DNA from: Alkalihalobacillus sp. AL-G
GTDB lineage: Bacteria; Bacillota; Bacilli; Bacillales; Fictibacillaceae
Direction: 5' to 3'
Assembly (NCBI RefSeq): GCF_030643805.1
Contig: NZ_CP094656.1
Span: 3,720,001 to 3,784,000, forward strand
DNA length: 64,000 bases
Made by a program: the position numbers and the translations under genes. The stretch's first letter is position 1. Each line of letters opens with the position of its first letter. Shown here in pieces: positions 34,947 through 43,678 of the stretch. The notes beneath the pieces are model-generated. The model was not told the origin of the DNA, made no database searches, and saw only the letters and a list, made by a program, of their open reading frames with translations.

Positions 34947-34980
34947 ATAAAAAAGAAAGCCTGACACAGACAGACTTTCG
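34947..34980 (-). terminator. Terminator of yjiH-dppA-pcp operon
   Basis: GAAAGTCTG/CAGGCTTTC stem followed on the minus strand by TTTTTT. Confidence 0.85.
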
Positions 34981-35005
34981 AATTCATGAATGGTTTAGTT
35001 AAGGT

Positions 35006-35611
35006 TTATTCGTCAAGAGTTTTGATACACAATTCTATCGCGTCTTGGATGGTTTCGAGCGGCCACCCTGGTATTTTTGGGTTTTGCATAGTGAGTTCGA
35101 ATGAGGCTGGAACATGAATGAAGCCTGCTTGAATGTTGGTCCCTCTTTCCTTGGCGCTATGCAGCATTGAGTACATAACATTGTTGCATAAATACGTTCC
35201 TGCAGTGTTTGAAATTTCAGCTGGTATGCCGTTCTCAAGCAGGGCATTGACCATATTCCGAATCGGAAGGGTAGAAAAATACGCATCAGGACCGTTCTGG
35301 TTGATCGGTGCGTCGACTGGTTTGTTCCCGGAATTATCCCTCACTCCATCATTCACATTGATCGCGACTCGTTCAGGTGTGATTTTCGCTCTGCCAGCGG
35401 CTAGTCCAAGTGAAATGACTGTGTCAGGCTGAACCTCTTCTACATAGTTCAACAGCAGGTCAGCTGATCGTTCAAAATCTACTGGAAGCACACGACCAGT
35501 AATCTGAAAGCTCCCAACTACCCTTCCATCCAACGTTCTCACAATATATTCAGTCGGATTCGAGCCATGGTCCAAGAAAGGCTCGAATCCTGTCAACAAC
35601 AGTTTCTTCAT
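35006..35611 (-). CDS. pcp: Pyroglutamyl peptidase I (peptidase C15)
   Basis: 201-residue cytoplasmic cysteine peptidase removing N-terminal pyroglutamate. The family start LLTGFEPF is intact. Catalytic glutamate in ITPERVAINV (about 80), cysteine in GTYLCNNVMY (about 143) and histidine in GFIHVPA (about 166). The length is normal. GGAGATG lies before the ATG. It follows the M55 D-aminopeptidase gene by 20 bp in one operon, together handling blocked or D-residue peptides. Confidence 0.95.
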   Translation of the reverse strand: MKKLLLTGFEPFLDHGSNPTEYIVRTLDGRVVGSFQITGRVLPVDFERSADLLLNYVEEVQPDTVISLGLAAGRAKITPERVAINVNDGVRDNSGNKPVDAPINQNGPDAYFSTLPIRNMVNALLENGIPAEISNTAGTYLCNNVMYSMLHSAKERGTNIQAGFIHVPASFELTMQNPKIPGWPLETIQDAIELCIKTLDE

Positions 35612-35630
35612 TCACATTCATCTCCAACTC

Positions 35631-36479
35631 TTATGTATTTACTTGACCCAGTACGCCATTCGTTGCGGCCATCCCGATAATGACCACGCCCCACATATGT
35701 TTATAAGCGGTAATCATATCCTGACATGTGAAACGGATCGATTTCGGCCCGGTAAGCTCGACCGTCGGAATCGTCGTTGTCATCAACGCCTGCTGGGAAC
35801 CTTTGAATTCAATATCAAACGTGATTGGTCCTTTAACTTGATACGGCTTGAATTCGTTGATTCGCCTGACTGCAGCTTCAGCCTTTTCTTCAATGATTTT
35901 ACGGGCTCGTGTCGGTGGAATCAACTCGGCCGCGAACCGATCGATTCCATATTTGACGACAGCCCCTTCCACATCTGGCAAGGTTTCTTTAACCTCCGCG
36001 ACATACGCGTCGTCACCAGAAATCATAATCGTTGGTACCTTGAAATCACCCGCTACTGCAGCATTCATTTCCGTTTCACCAACCACTTTTCCGTTGATCC
36101 TCATCTCACCTACACAAATGCCTGCGAGTGTATGGCTGATCGTCGTCCGTTCAGAACCCGCTTCTCTGCCGTGATGTCCGATGAACATGATGCCATCAAA
36201 CGTTTCATCCAGTCCTTGAAGCTGGCACATCACACGATTGTTACCGGAAACGAGCCGTGCTCTTTCATCTAAGTCTTCTATAAAAATGTTGGACATGTTT
36301 CCATGACCGTCTGCGACAACAACTTCTGTCGCACCACCTTTAAACGCTCCTTCAATCGCCGCATTCACTTCTTGAGTCATCAACTTGCGAAAGCGTTGAT
36401 ATTCGTCATTCTTTTTAAGCTGTACATTGGTTGCCACTCCGGAAATTCCTTCGATATCGGCTGAAATGAAAATCTTCAT
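35631..36479 (-). CDS. dppA: D-aminopeptidase, DppA type (peptidase M55)
   Basis: 282-residue zinc aminopeptidase. SADIEGISG at the N-terminus, VVADGHGNM near 56 and IGHHGREAGSE near 104 carry the metal and catalytic residues of the family; the known B. subtilis enzyme releases D-Ala or Gly from peptides. It forms decameric rings in the cytoplasm. Here it is apart from the peptide importer and is paired with pcp and a YjiH-type membrane protein. GGGAG precedes the ATG. Confidence 0.93.
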   Translation of the reverse strand: MKIFISADIEGISGVATNVQLKKNDEYQRFRKLMTQEVNAAIEGAFKGGATEVVVADGHGNMSNIFIEDLDERARLVSGNNRVMCQLQGLDETFDGIMFIGHHGREAGSERTTISHTLAGICVGEMRINGKVVGETEMNAAVAGDFKVPTIMISGDDAYVAEVKETLPDVEGAVVKYGIDRFAAELIPPTRARKIIEEKAEAAVRRINEFKPYQVKGPITFDIEFKGSQQALMTTTIPTVELTGPKSIRFTCQDMITAYKHMWGVVIIGMAATNGVLGQVNT

Positions 36480-36562
36480 CGGTTTTTCTCCCTTTTTTTA
36501 AAATAGTAGGCTTGTCCTAAGAATAACAAGATAGAAAGCCCCCTTGGTGAGGGCTAAATTTT

Positions 36563-37897
36563 TTACAATAGCAAGTAAGCAATTGGTGTAACGATAATCA
36601 GGGTCAGAATTGTGCGTTCGAGCCAGATGACGAGCATTTTCGGTATGCTGATCGGGATTTCAGTCGATAAAATACATGGGATCAGTGCCGAGAAGAACAT
36701 GATCGCCGATACTGACAAAACGCCAATGACGAATCGGGTAATTAATGGTGTATCAACTACTAACAACGCTGGCAAGAACATTTCTGCGATTTCGATTGCT
36801 GCAGCTTTTGCCGCAAGTAACGGCTCAGGAATTTGCAACAGCGCTGTGAATGGGTAAAAGATGTAGCCAAGAATATCGAACACCGGTGTGAATTCAGCAA
36901 GAATCAGACCGAGCAGTCCGACCGACATGATTGATGGCAGGATCGCCATCGTCATCACAAAGCCATCCTTCAGATTATCCCAAACATTTTTACCGAATGA
37001 AGGGGAGTTCTTAGCGGCATCCATCGCTTGAGTCCATGCACTTTTCACCCTGTTTCCTTTTGGTGTCGTTTCGGGAGTGCCTTCCCCACCACGATAATAG
37101 TCCTCGCTCATGCTTTTTAACGGATAAATTCGAACGGTAATCGCAGTGACCAGGAACGTTACGATCAACGTAACCCAGAAGTACGTGTTCCAGATGCCCA
37201 TTAATCCAAGCGTTTTCGCGACGACGATCATGAATGTCGCTGAAACGGTCGAGAATCCAGTTGCTATGATCGCAGCTTCCTTCACAGTATATTTTCCTTC
37301 TTTAAAAACACGATTGGTGATCAACAAGCCAATCGAATAGCTTCCGACAAATGAAGCAACTGCGTCAATTGCAGAACGTCCAGGCGTCTTCCAAATTGGA
37401 CGCATCACTGGCTGCACTAATACGCCGATAAACTCTAACAGTCCATAACCGACGAGCAATGCTAAAAATACCGACCCGATCGGCACAAGCAATCCGACTG
37501 GAATGACGAGTTTTTCAAAAAGGAACGGCCCCATACCAGGCTCTAGCATCCATGCAGGTCCGAGCTTGAACATGATCAGAATCGCCGCCAGTAAGCCTAA
37601 TACTTTTAAAAAGGAAAATACGAGTGTTACGTTGTCCTTTTTCCATGTTTTCGTGTAAAACGGATAGGCAGCACCGAGCAAGACGACGAGCAATGCATAA
37701 TACGGGACGAGACCTGGTAAATTCGTCAGGAACCAAGTGACTAGATGATCAAGCGGAATCGATGATTTTTCGTTAACGGTAATCGGGATAAAAAACATAA
37801 AAATGCCGATTGCACTGAATAAAACAAACTTGCTAACCGCTGAACCTCGTGATTCTGTTGGTACATTTGTGTTTAACCCTGTGTTCGATTGTGACAC
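36563..37897 (-). CDS. YjiH family membrane protein (nucleoside-recognition/gate domains)
   Basis: 444-residue integral membrane protein with about ten helices. It contains the gate-type segment GSVFLALLVGYGLLEFIGVLV and the GFSTVSATFMIVVAKTLG region typical of this family. The start is GTG with GGAGG upstream. It heads an operon with dppA (M55) and pcp. By association it probably transports an amino acid or short peptide related to those enzymes, but the substrate of YjiH proteins is not established. A small hairpin at 36535-36556 separates it from dppA. Confidence 0.83.
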   Translation of the reverse strand: MSQSNTGLNTNVPTESRGSAVSKFVLFSAIGIFMFFIPITVNEKSSIPLDHLVTWFLTNLPGLVPYYALLVVLLGAAYPFYTKTWKKDNVTLVFSFLKVLGLLAAILIMFKLGPAWMLEPGMGPFLFEKLVIPVGLLVPIGSVFLALLVGYGLLEFIGVLVQPVMRPIWKTPGRSAIDAVASFVGSYSIGLLITNRVFKEGKYTVKEAAIIATGFSTVSATFMIVVAKTLGLMGIWNTYFWVTLIVTFLVTAITVRIYPLKSMSEDYYRGGEGTPETTPKGNRVKSAWTQAMDAAKNSPSFGKNVWDNLKDGFVMTMAILPSIMSVGLLGLILAEFTPVFDILGYIFYPFTALLQIPEPLLAAKAAAIEIAEMFLPALLVVDTPLITRFVIGVLSVSAIMFFSALIPCILSTEIPISIPKMLVIWLERTILTLIIVTPIAYLLL

Positions 37898-38071
37898 CTG
37901 AAATCCTCCTTTGTCTTAATATTCTGTTATTTTATTCCATATGAATTTTCTCTCCCCTATCAATCTATTCTCCTTGTCTAGAAGTAAGTCCTTCCACCAA
38001 AATTTTGTGTCTACAATCGCCGGTTTTGATGTATACTGTAAAACAATTATCTAACGTTGAGGTGTGGTTAT

Positions 38072-38635
38072 ATGGAATCTGAACAAATTTACGGGAATCT
38101 GCCAGTTTTGGAAACAGAGCGTCTAATCCTACGGAAGGTTACAACCGAAGACCTCGAAGATATGTATGCATATGGGTCGAACGATAAAGTTTCTCGGTAT
38201 GTCACGTGGAATACGCACCGCTCGCTTTCCGACACGAAAGAATTTCTCGATTTTGTTCTCCAAGGTTATGAAGATCGTAAATTAGCGGTGTGGGGTATCG
38301 AGTATAAGGAGAATGGTAGATTGATTGGCACGATCGATTTCGTATCATGGAATCCGAAGCAACAGCATGCTGAAATCGGCTACGTCCTATCTCAGGATTA
38401 TTGGGGCAAGGGCATCATGACGGAAGCTGCTAAAGAAATCATCAAATTTGGTTTCGAGAAAATGGAGCTGACTCGCATTCAAGCTCGATGCTTTCTTGAA
38501 AACATCGGTTCAGAGCGAGTCATGGAAAAGGTCGGCATGTCTTTTGAAGGAATCATCCGGAAAGGCATGCGTCTGAACGATGAACACCAGGACCTGAAGC
38601 TGTATTCGATTTTAAAAGAGGAGTATCTTGACTGA
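38072..38635 (+). CDS. GNAT family acetyltransferase (RimJ/RimL-like)
   Basis: 187-residue acetyltransferase. It begins with the typical LPVLETERLILRKVTTEDLE, has the strand HAEIGYVLSQDYWGKGIMTEA that contains the acetyl-CoA loop, then ARCFLENIGSERVMEKVGM. The layout matches RimJ/RimL-type enzymes that modify protein N-termini or small molecules. ATG 38072 is preferred over a TTG 15 bases earlier since AGGTG lies between them. The target is unknown. Confidence 0.87.
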   Translation: MESEQIYGNLPVLETERLILRKVTTEDLEDMYAYGSNDKVSRYVTWNTHRSLSDTKEFLDFVLQGYEDRKLAVWGIEYKENGRLIGTIDFVSWNPKQQHAEIGYVLSQDYWGKGIMTEAAKEIIKFGFEKMELTRIQARCFLENIGSERVMEKVGMSFEGIIRKGMRLNDEHQDLKLYSILKEEYLD

Positions 38636-38735
38636 TAATTTTAGCGGAAATTCCAGTGGCCGCAACGTATTTCCTACCTCAAGTTACAATTCACGAGATG
38701 TTTCTGCAATGTCCGACAGCACAAATCAGACATAA

Positions 38736-38775
38736 TCCGGGTGGATGCGTACTATAGTCCACTTGCAATTTTCGC
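38736..38775 (+). repeat. Dispersed intergenic repeat, copy B
   Basis: GGGTGGATGCGTACTATAGT then CCACTTGCAATTTTCGC; same element as at 11826, 52003 and 62262. Confidence 0.6.
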
Positions 38776-38861
38776 GGCATCCTTTTAGGTAAAAAACATT
38801 GCTGGACGGCAGTTTCGACCTGAAATACGAGCTAAACGTTTGTTTAACTATATAAGTTGAA

Positions 38862-38890
38862 AGATGCTAGAGGATCCTCCCCTAGCATCT
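38862..38890 (-). terminator. Terminator of GyrI-like gene
   Basis: AGATGCTAG/CTAGCATCT stem followed on the minus strand by a short TTTC tract. Confidence 0.65.
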
Positions 38891-38913
38891 CTTGTCATGC
38901 AAGACTCTATATT

Positions 38914-39408
38914 TTACTTTTTCACGACTGGAATTAAAATTGAAAACTCTGGGCTCTCGTCATATGGATCCTGTTTCATCGGATATTTTTCAAAGTGGGT
39001 CAAATCATCGACATTGTTATGTTCATACCCTTGGTTTGCGATCCATGCATAAATGTTATTGTACGACTGGTCGATACTTTGTCCTTTATAGTGTTCGCAT
39101 TGCGCATACATCAAATCGGGAACGGTAATGCTCACCATACCTTCAGGAACCTCGGCAACCGATTCTACTTTAACGACCGCATAGTGTGTGAAACCAGTAC
39201 CATCCGGTGATGCGTGATACGATAAGCCCTGTAACGTGTCGGGATCGACGACATGCTGGATTTCCTTTAAACGACGATGCATTTCCTCGTGTACTTTCCG
39301 TATGTGGCCGGCTGCTGCTTCAGCAAACGTACCCTCCCATTTCAAACCAACCGCTTGAAAGCCCTTTTCAGATACAATTACAGTTTTGTTCTGCTGTTCA
39401 ATAGACAA
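38914..39408 (-). CDS. GyrI-like effector-binding domain protein
   Basis: 164-residue single-domain protein of the GyrI/AraC effector-binding type, a small-molecule-binding fold with two repeated halves. Recognisable parts are KGFQAVGLKWEGTF, the GLSYHASPDGTGFTHYAVVK strand pair and ITVPDLMYAQCEHYKG. It has no DNA-binding part. The start is TTG. It is divergent from a regulator whose C-terminal half has the same domain, so both may bind the same ligand. Function unknown; relatives act as drug sinks or hydrolases. Confidence 0.75.
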   Translation of the reverse strand: MSIEQQNKTVIVSEKGFQAVGLKWEGTFAEAAAGHIRKVHEEMHRRLKEIQHVVDPDTLQGLSYHASPDGTGFTHYAVVKVESVAEVPEGMVSITVPDLMYAQCEHYKGQSIDQSYNNIYAWIANQGYEHNNVDDLTHFEKYPMKQDPYDESPEFSILIPVVKK

Positions 39409-39456
39409 GTTTCCATTTCCCCTTTCAACGTATTCTACCCTATTTTATAATAAAAC

Positions 39457-39475
39457 TATGACAATAACTGTCAGA
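39457..39475. promoter_or_regulatory. Probable operator in divergent promoter region
   Basis: Perfect inverted repeat TGACA-ATAAC-TGTCA in the 94-bp spacer between the GyrI-like gene and the YafY-type regulator, about 30-50 bp from each start. It is the natural site for the adjacent regulator. Confidence 0.6.
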
Positions 39476-39502
39476 TTTTAAAAAAAGAGGCAGGTTAATA
39501 AC

Positions 39503-40192
39503 ATGCCAAAAACCCAGCGGATGATTGAATTAATGATGCGAGTCTATGAAAAACAACATTTTACCGTTGAAGAACTGGCTACAGAGTTCGAGGTTTCCTA
39601 CCGGACGATGCTCAGATATTTACAGGAATTGAGTGGGCTCGGAGTCCCGCTCTATTCGGAAGTGGGGAAAAACGGCGGTTACAGCATTCTGAATTCGAAA
39701 ACAAAGCAGTCTTTCCTGCGCGATCCGTCAAAAACGATTAATAGAGTCGTCAAACCGATTGTACGAATAGTTGGTGTTGAGGTGAAGGCACCGTTCACTG
39801 CTTTTTATATGACAAAAGCAATCAGACCGAGGTTATGGCAGGAGTTACAGGCTCGAAAAAATGAAATCGGATATCAGGCCAAAAAGGATATGTTTATAGG
39901 TATAACGCTACGTCAAAACCGAACATATCACTATATCGCAGGAATAGAAGTCACGAACATCAGGCACGTGCCTGATGGCATGGTCAGCATGACCATCCCG
40001 ACCAGGGAATATTCTGTTTATAACCACTCTGGCTTCAATGAACGTGAAGAAACTGATCAAACGTACTTTTTCGTATTGGAAAAAATGAAAAAACAAGGCC
40101 TAAGCCATGATCCGGATGCCTATAGCTTAGAGATTTTTAACCCGGTTGAAGAAAATGAAGCGACGATTTATGTTCCATTAAAGGAATCATAA
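39503..40192 (+). CDS. HTH regulator with effector-binding (GyrI-like) domain
   Basis: 229-residue transcription factor. The N-terminal HTH_11/DeoR-like winged helix is at about 5-70 (FTVEELATEFEVSYRTMLRY, then NGGYSIL); a linker follows; the C-terminal effector-binding domain is at about 90-229 (IVGVEVKAPFTAFYM, YHYIAGIEVTNIRHVPDGMV). It probably represses the divergent GyrI-like gene and itself through the inverted repeat between them. The ligand is unknown; such domains often bind hydrophobic cations. Confidence 0.8.
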   Translation: MPKTQRMIELMMRVYEKQHFTVEELATEFEVSYRTMLRYLQELSGLGVPLYSEVGKNGGYSILNSKTKQSFLRDPSKTINRVVKPIVRIVGVEVKAPFTAFYMTKAIRPRLWQELQARKNEIGYQAKKDMFIGITLRQNRTYHYIAGIEVTNIRHVPDGMVSMTIPTREYSVYNHSGFNEREETDQTYFFVLEKMKKQGLSHDPDAYSLEIFNPVEENEATIYVPLKES

Positions 40193-40211
40193 ATGCCACA
40201 TTCAATAAAGT

Positions 40212-40236
40212 AAGGGACCGGCTAAATACCAGTCCC
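40212..40236 (-). terminator. Stem-loop terminator between convergent genes
   Basis: GGGACTGG/CCGGTCCC with one mismatch; the minus-strand side is followed by TTACTTTATT. It may serve both directions. Confidence 0.6.
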
Positions 40237-40247
40237 CCCTAGAATCT

Positions 40248-41915
40248 TTATTTGTCTTCTCTCACCATTTTCATTAGACCAGGAATTTGGTGCGGCGCTT
40301 GGGATTCTTCTGCAAATTCTTCATAGAGGATATCCCACCATCCATACTGCTCGAAGTAGACGAGGTCGAAGAGCATGATACCGTGTGTCTTGTCCATTAC
40401 GGCTCTCAGCCCTTTTCGGAATTGTTCAGGATCACCTTTATATTGAGCCAGGTAAAGGCTTCCGTAAACGAAGGTAGCTTCGTTTACAACATCCATTGCA
40501 ATGTCCGCCGACCCTTCGACGCTGTACCAATCAGGGTTGCCAACAGCGACAGCTTCTTCACGTGTTACCTGTGAAAAATAGTTACCCGTCATCAAGAAAT
40601 CCAGTACTTCTGCATAACCTGTTTTTCCGTAATCAGGGCTTGCCCACTCGTAATCTGGTTGATAGGTTTTACTTGCCCAGTTCACGCCCTCACTATAATA
40701 GAGCGGGTACCATGCTCCGACATACGTACTGAAGAACAGGGATGGGTCTTTTCCATGGACCAGATTTTCTGCCTTTTTGAAGAAATCCTGGATGTTTCCT
40801 GCTCTCCATTCAATCCACTTCTGATAGTATTGCCCTGGAACGACTTCTTTTCCTTCAGCTGTAAATTCAACAGTGAAGATATCCTCAGGCCAATTCGTTA
40901 CACGCTCACCGATATAAGCTTCGAATTTCTCTCGGCTCAAATCACTGAAATCTGCATAGACGTTTGAATATCGGGCACGATCGAGAACAATACCGTCCAC
41001 GTCATAATTACTGATGATTTCATTGATGATGCTGAGCTCATAGGTTTGGACGTCATCACGAATTGCATTGACGAATGTGGAGAAAGTAGAATATTCCGAA
41101 GCTGGAATAAGCTCTGTTTTCGTAGCGGAATAATCAAATTGATCACCTACATGGACGTTTTCCAGAATCCATGTTCTTGCTTCGCCATGACCCGACAGGA
41201 CGACACCGTTTTCAGGTACCTCTACAGCTGGGGCACCGTAAATACGATCCACAACTTTAGTTACAATTCCATCAACCACCTGTACCTCTGCTCCCCATTG
41301 ATTGGACGGAGAAACCTCATATTTTTCAGGTGTGTACATGACAAGCTGGTTTGATCCTCTTGTCGTATTCACACCGGTGATATCGAAGGTCGAGCCGTTT
41401 TCAGACTTCGCTATTCGCGATGCTTGGTAGAATGTCGTTTGCCATTCAGGGTGTTCAAAGGCTGGTCCATCTTTATAATCGTTATTTCCTTCTGAAAAAA
41501 CGTTTACATTCGCATGAACCTGAATCCCGTATTTATGTGCTTCTTCAATGACTTCTGCAAGTAAATCGTATCCCTTGGGAAAGCCATCGTATTTAGGAAT
41601 CTGAGATGTACTCATGTGAGGAGCGATTTCACTTTGATAACCTACAAATCCGGTATAGTTTTTAACATCTAAGACTATCGTATCGATATTCGCTTTTGCA
41701 GTTTTCGCTACAATTGTGTCCACCTTCTCGGGTGTATTGAGGTTTTGAATATTTGCCGATAGGTCATACCATAAAATCCTTGCTTTTTTACTTTCATCCT
41801 TCACGAGGTTTTGAAGAACATGATGTCTTGATTCGTCATTTCCTGTTGCAAATGCGGGTACAGCCAAACTCATTAGCAAAACAAGTGACAATAGTACACC
41901 AAATGCTTTTTTCAT
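40248..41915 (-). CDS. Secreted glycoside-hydrolase-like protein (GHL10/alpha-amylase-like fold)
   Basis: 555 residues with a signal peptide (about 1-24, ending VPAFATG). The body looks like a TIM-barrel of the glycosyl-hydrolase-like 10 group: ARILWYDLSANIQ, IDTIVLDVKNYTGFVGY, a GIQVHANVNVFSEGN strand and YDVDGIVLDRARYSNVYADF. These segments resemble the active-site strands of that group, with aspartates as candidate catalytic residues. ATG 41915 has GGAGGG upstream. It is the last gene of the amino-sugar operon and would act outside the cell, perhaps releasing the imported sugar. The substrate is unknown. Confidence 0.75.
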   Translation of the reverse strand: MKKAFGVLLSLVLLMSLAVPAFATGNDESRHHVLQNLVKDESKKARILWYDLSANIQNLNTPEKVDTIVAKTAKANIDTIVLDVKNYTGFVGYQSEIAPHMSTSQIPKYDGFPKGYDLLAEVIEEAHKYGIQVHANVNVFSEGNNDYKDGPAFEHPEWQTTFYQASRIAKSENGSTFDITGVNTTRGSNQLVMYTPEKYEVSPSNQWGAEVQVVDGIVTKVVDRIYGAPAVEVPENGVVLSGHGEARTWILENVHVGDQFDYSATKTELIPASEYSTFSTFVNAIRDDVQTYELSIINEIISNYDVDGIVLDRARYSNVYADFSDLSREKFEAYIGERVTNWPEDIFTVEFTAEGKEVVPGQYYQKWIEWRAGNIQDFFKKAENLVHGKDPSLFFSTYVGAWYPLYYSEGVNWASKTYQPDYEWASPDYGKTGYAEVLDFLMTGNYFSQVTREEAVAVGNPDWYSVEGSADIAMDVVNEATFVYGSLYLAQYKGDPEQFRKGLRAVMDKTHGIMLFDLVYFEQYGWWDILYEEFAEESQAPHQIPGLMKMVREDK

Positions 41916-42022
41916 CAAATCCCTCCGTATTAGATCATTTTCTAGGTAAAATGCAGCAAATTCGTGTTGATAACCACCTCCTTTAATGCTTACTTTTCAA
42001 TCGCACCGTGATCATACACCAG

Positions 42023-43591
42023 TTACAGCACTCCGACTCCGTCAGGCCAGTGCAGCTCCACTCCCTGTTGCATCAATAAATCCTGTAACTCTTTAACTCT
42101 ATATTTCTCTTGATGGACCTCTTTTGGAGTCAGTGATTGATTGATACAAAAAGCAGCCAAATAACCAGCGGCTTCTCCTATGTTCCATTCAACCGGGTGG
42201 ACGCGGAAACATCCATTCGTAATGTGGGTCGAGCCGATGTTTTTACAAGAAGCAATCAGATTTTTAATCCGAATGGGTATAAGGCTGCCGAGCGGCATTT
42301 CAAATGGATAGCTTGGGGTATAGAAAAATTGGTGGGTTTCAGTCGTCGGATGCAGATCGATCCTGTATGCGCCTATCCCGACTGAGTCCTCCCAATGCTT
42401 GATACCTTTCCGAAAATCAGCATTGATATGCTGTTCCTTCACCGTTGTCAACGCTTTGATCCGACGCGATTCCCGTATGTATGGATATTTCGCTAATCCA
42501 TCCTCTGTATCTACGACATCTCCACGCATCCGTACTCCTGGATATCCCTTGCCCCCATCTGGTCTTGGCGCTTCTGTTTGCAGCCAATAGACTAGTGATA
42601 AAGTCAGTTGACGTGCCCCTTCCAGATGCTTCTTCCTTTCATGCTCCGGTACGTCTATGACCGGCCCTAGCCAGTAATCATTTTGCGGCCAATTCATTAG
42701 CGTGATATCACCCTTGTAAAAATCACGTTTAAACAAGCTCGGATCGATGATACGCCGATAATCCCACAACGAAATCCCTTCTCCTGGGAACATGGCAAAC
42801 CTCTTGGACTCACCTGTTTCGGCATCCGGCCCGAACCAGCTCAGCTGCATATGATTAAGGAACTTCGCCTTGTAGTTCCGCCAAAATTCATATTGTTCCG
42901 GCTTATCAATCGTGAAGTTCCCGCCTTCAATATAATCAACAGCAGCGACATGCGTAATCGGCTGCATATCCAATGGTAAACAACCCTCTTCCCTTGCATG
43001 GGGTTCCCCTGTAGTGGATTTTGCTTCAGCACCTGTGACATATTCTGCATTTACTAGCGGCAAGAGATCACCACATTCTGTGGCATCTAAAAAATAGATT
43101 CCAGATAATCTCGTCTGATTGCCGCTTGTCCGTTCCTCTACGATTACACTCTCGATACGATCCCCCTCTGCCAAATTGGCTTCGACCGGCTTTGCTTCTA
43201 TCAACAGCTCAATTCGTCCATTACTAATAAAGGGAACTAACATATCGTTCAATACGTTTAATGCTACCTTCGGCTCGTGAGCAATCCGGCTTACCCATCC
43301 GTTTCCAGGGTTCAATTGTTCGATGTTCTTGGCTGATTCTGTCATCGGATAATTTTTACGATAATTGTCCCGTACCCGATTGCGGAATTCACGATAGGTC
43401 GATGTACAGCCGAATTCCTCGATCCATTTATGTTCATCAGGCGGAACGGCTTGACTCGTAAGCTGGCCGCCGATCCAATCGGATTCTTCTACCAGGATGA
43501 CTTCTCTTCCCATCTTGGCGGCAGATAATGCCGCAACGGTTCCACCGATACTGCCTCCGATGATTACAATCTCTTTATGTATGGTCCTCAC
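42023..43591 (-). CDS. FAD-dependent oxidoreductase (PF12831 type)
   Basis: 522 residues. The N-terminal dinucleotide fold IVIIGGSIGGTVAALSAAKMG binds FAD, followed by VEESDWIGGQLTSQAVPPDE and YFLDATECGDLLPL, both typical of the FAD_oxidored family. No signal peptide, so cytoplasmic. The start is GTG with GGAGG upstream. It is located between DUF4127 and the glycosidase-like gene, so it probably oxidises a sugar or derivative. The substrate is not known. Confidence 0.85.
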   Translation of the reverse strand: MRTIHKEIVIIGGSIGGTVAALSAAKMGREVILVEESDWIGGQLTSQAVPPDEHKWIEEFGCTSTYREFRNRVRDNYRKNYPMTESAKNIEQLNPGNGWVSRIAHEPKVALNVLNDMLVPFISNGRIELLIEAKPVEANLAEGDRIESVIVEERTSGNQTRLSGIYFLDATECGDLLPLVNAEYVTGAEAKSTTGEPHAREEGCLPLDMQPITHVAAVDYIEGGNFTIDKPEQYEFWRNYKAKFLNHMQLSWFGPDAETGESKRFAMFPGEGISLWDYRRIIDPSLFKRDFYKGDITLMNWPQNDYWLGPVIDVPEHERKKHLEGARQLTLSLVYWLQTEAPRPDGGKGYPGVRMRGDVVDTEDGLAKYPYIRESRRIKALTTVKEQHINADFRKGIKHWEDSVGIGAYRIDLHPTTETHQFFYTPSYPFEMPLGSLIPIRIKNLIASCKNIGSTHITNGCFRVHPVEWNIGEAAGYLAAFCINQSLTPKEVHQEKYRVKELQDLLMQQGVELHWPDGVGVL

Positions 43592-43678
43592 TGTTCTGCC
43601 TCCTATTGAATAAGGGGCAAAGGTATGATCCAGCCCTACTCGCCCTCATTCTTGTCTCTATTCTTAATCCTTCGCAAA

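Noticed and set aside
35643-36272. Plus-strand frame of 209 codons
   Set aside because: It is antisense to the well-supported dppA gene.
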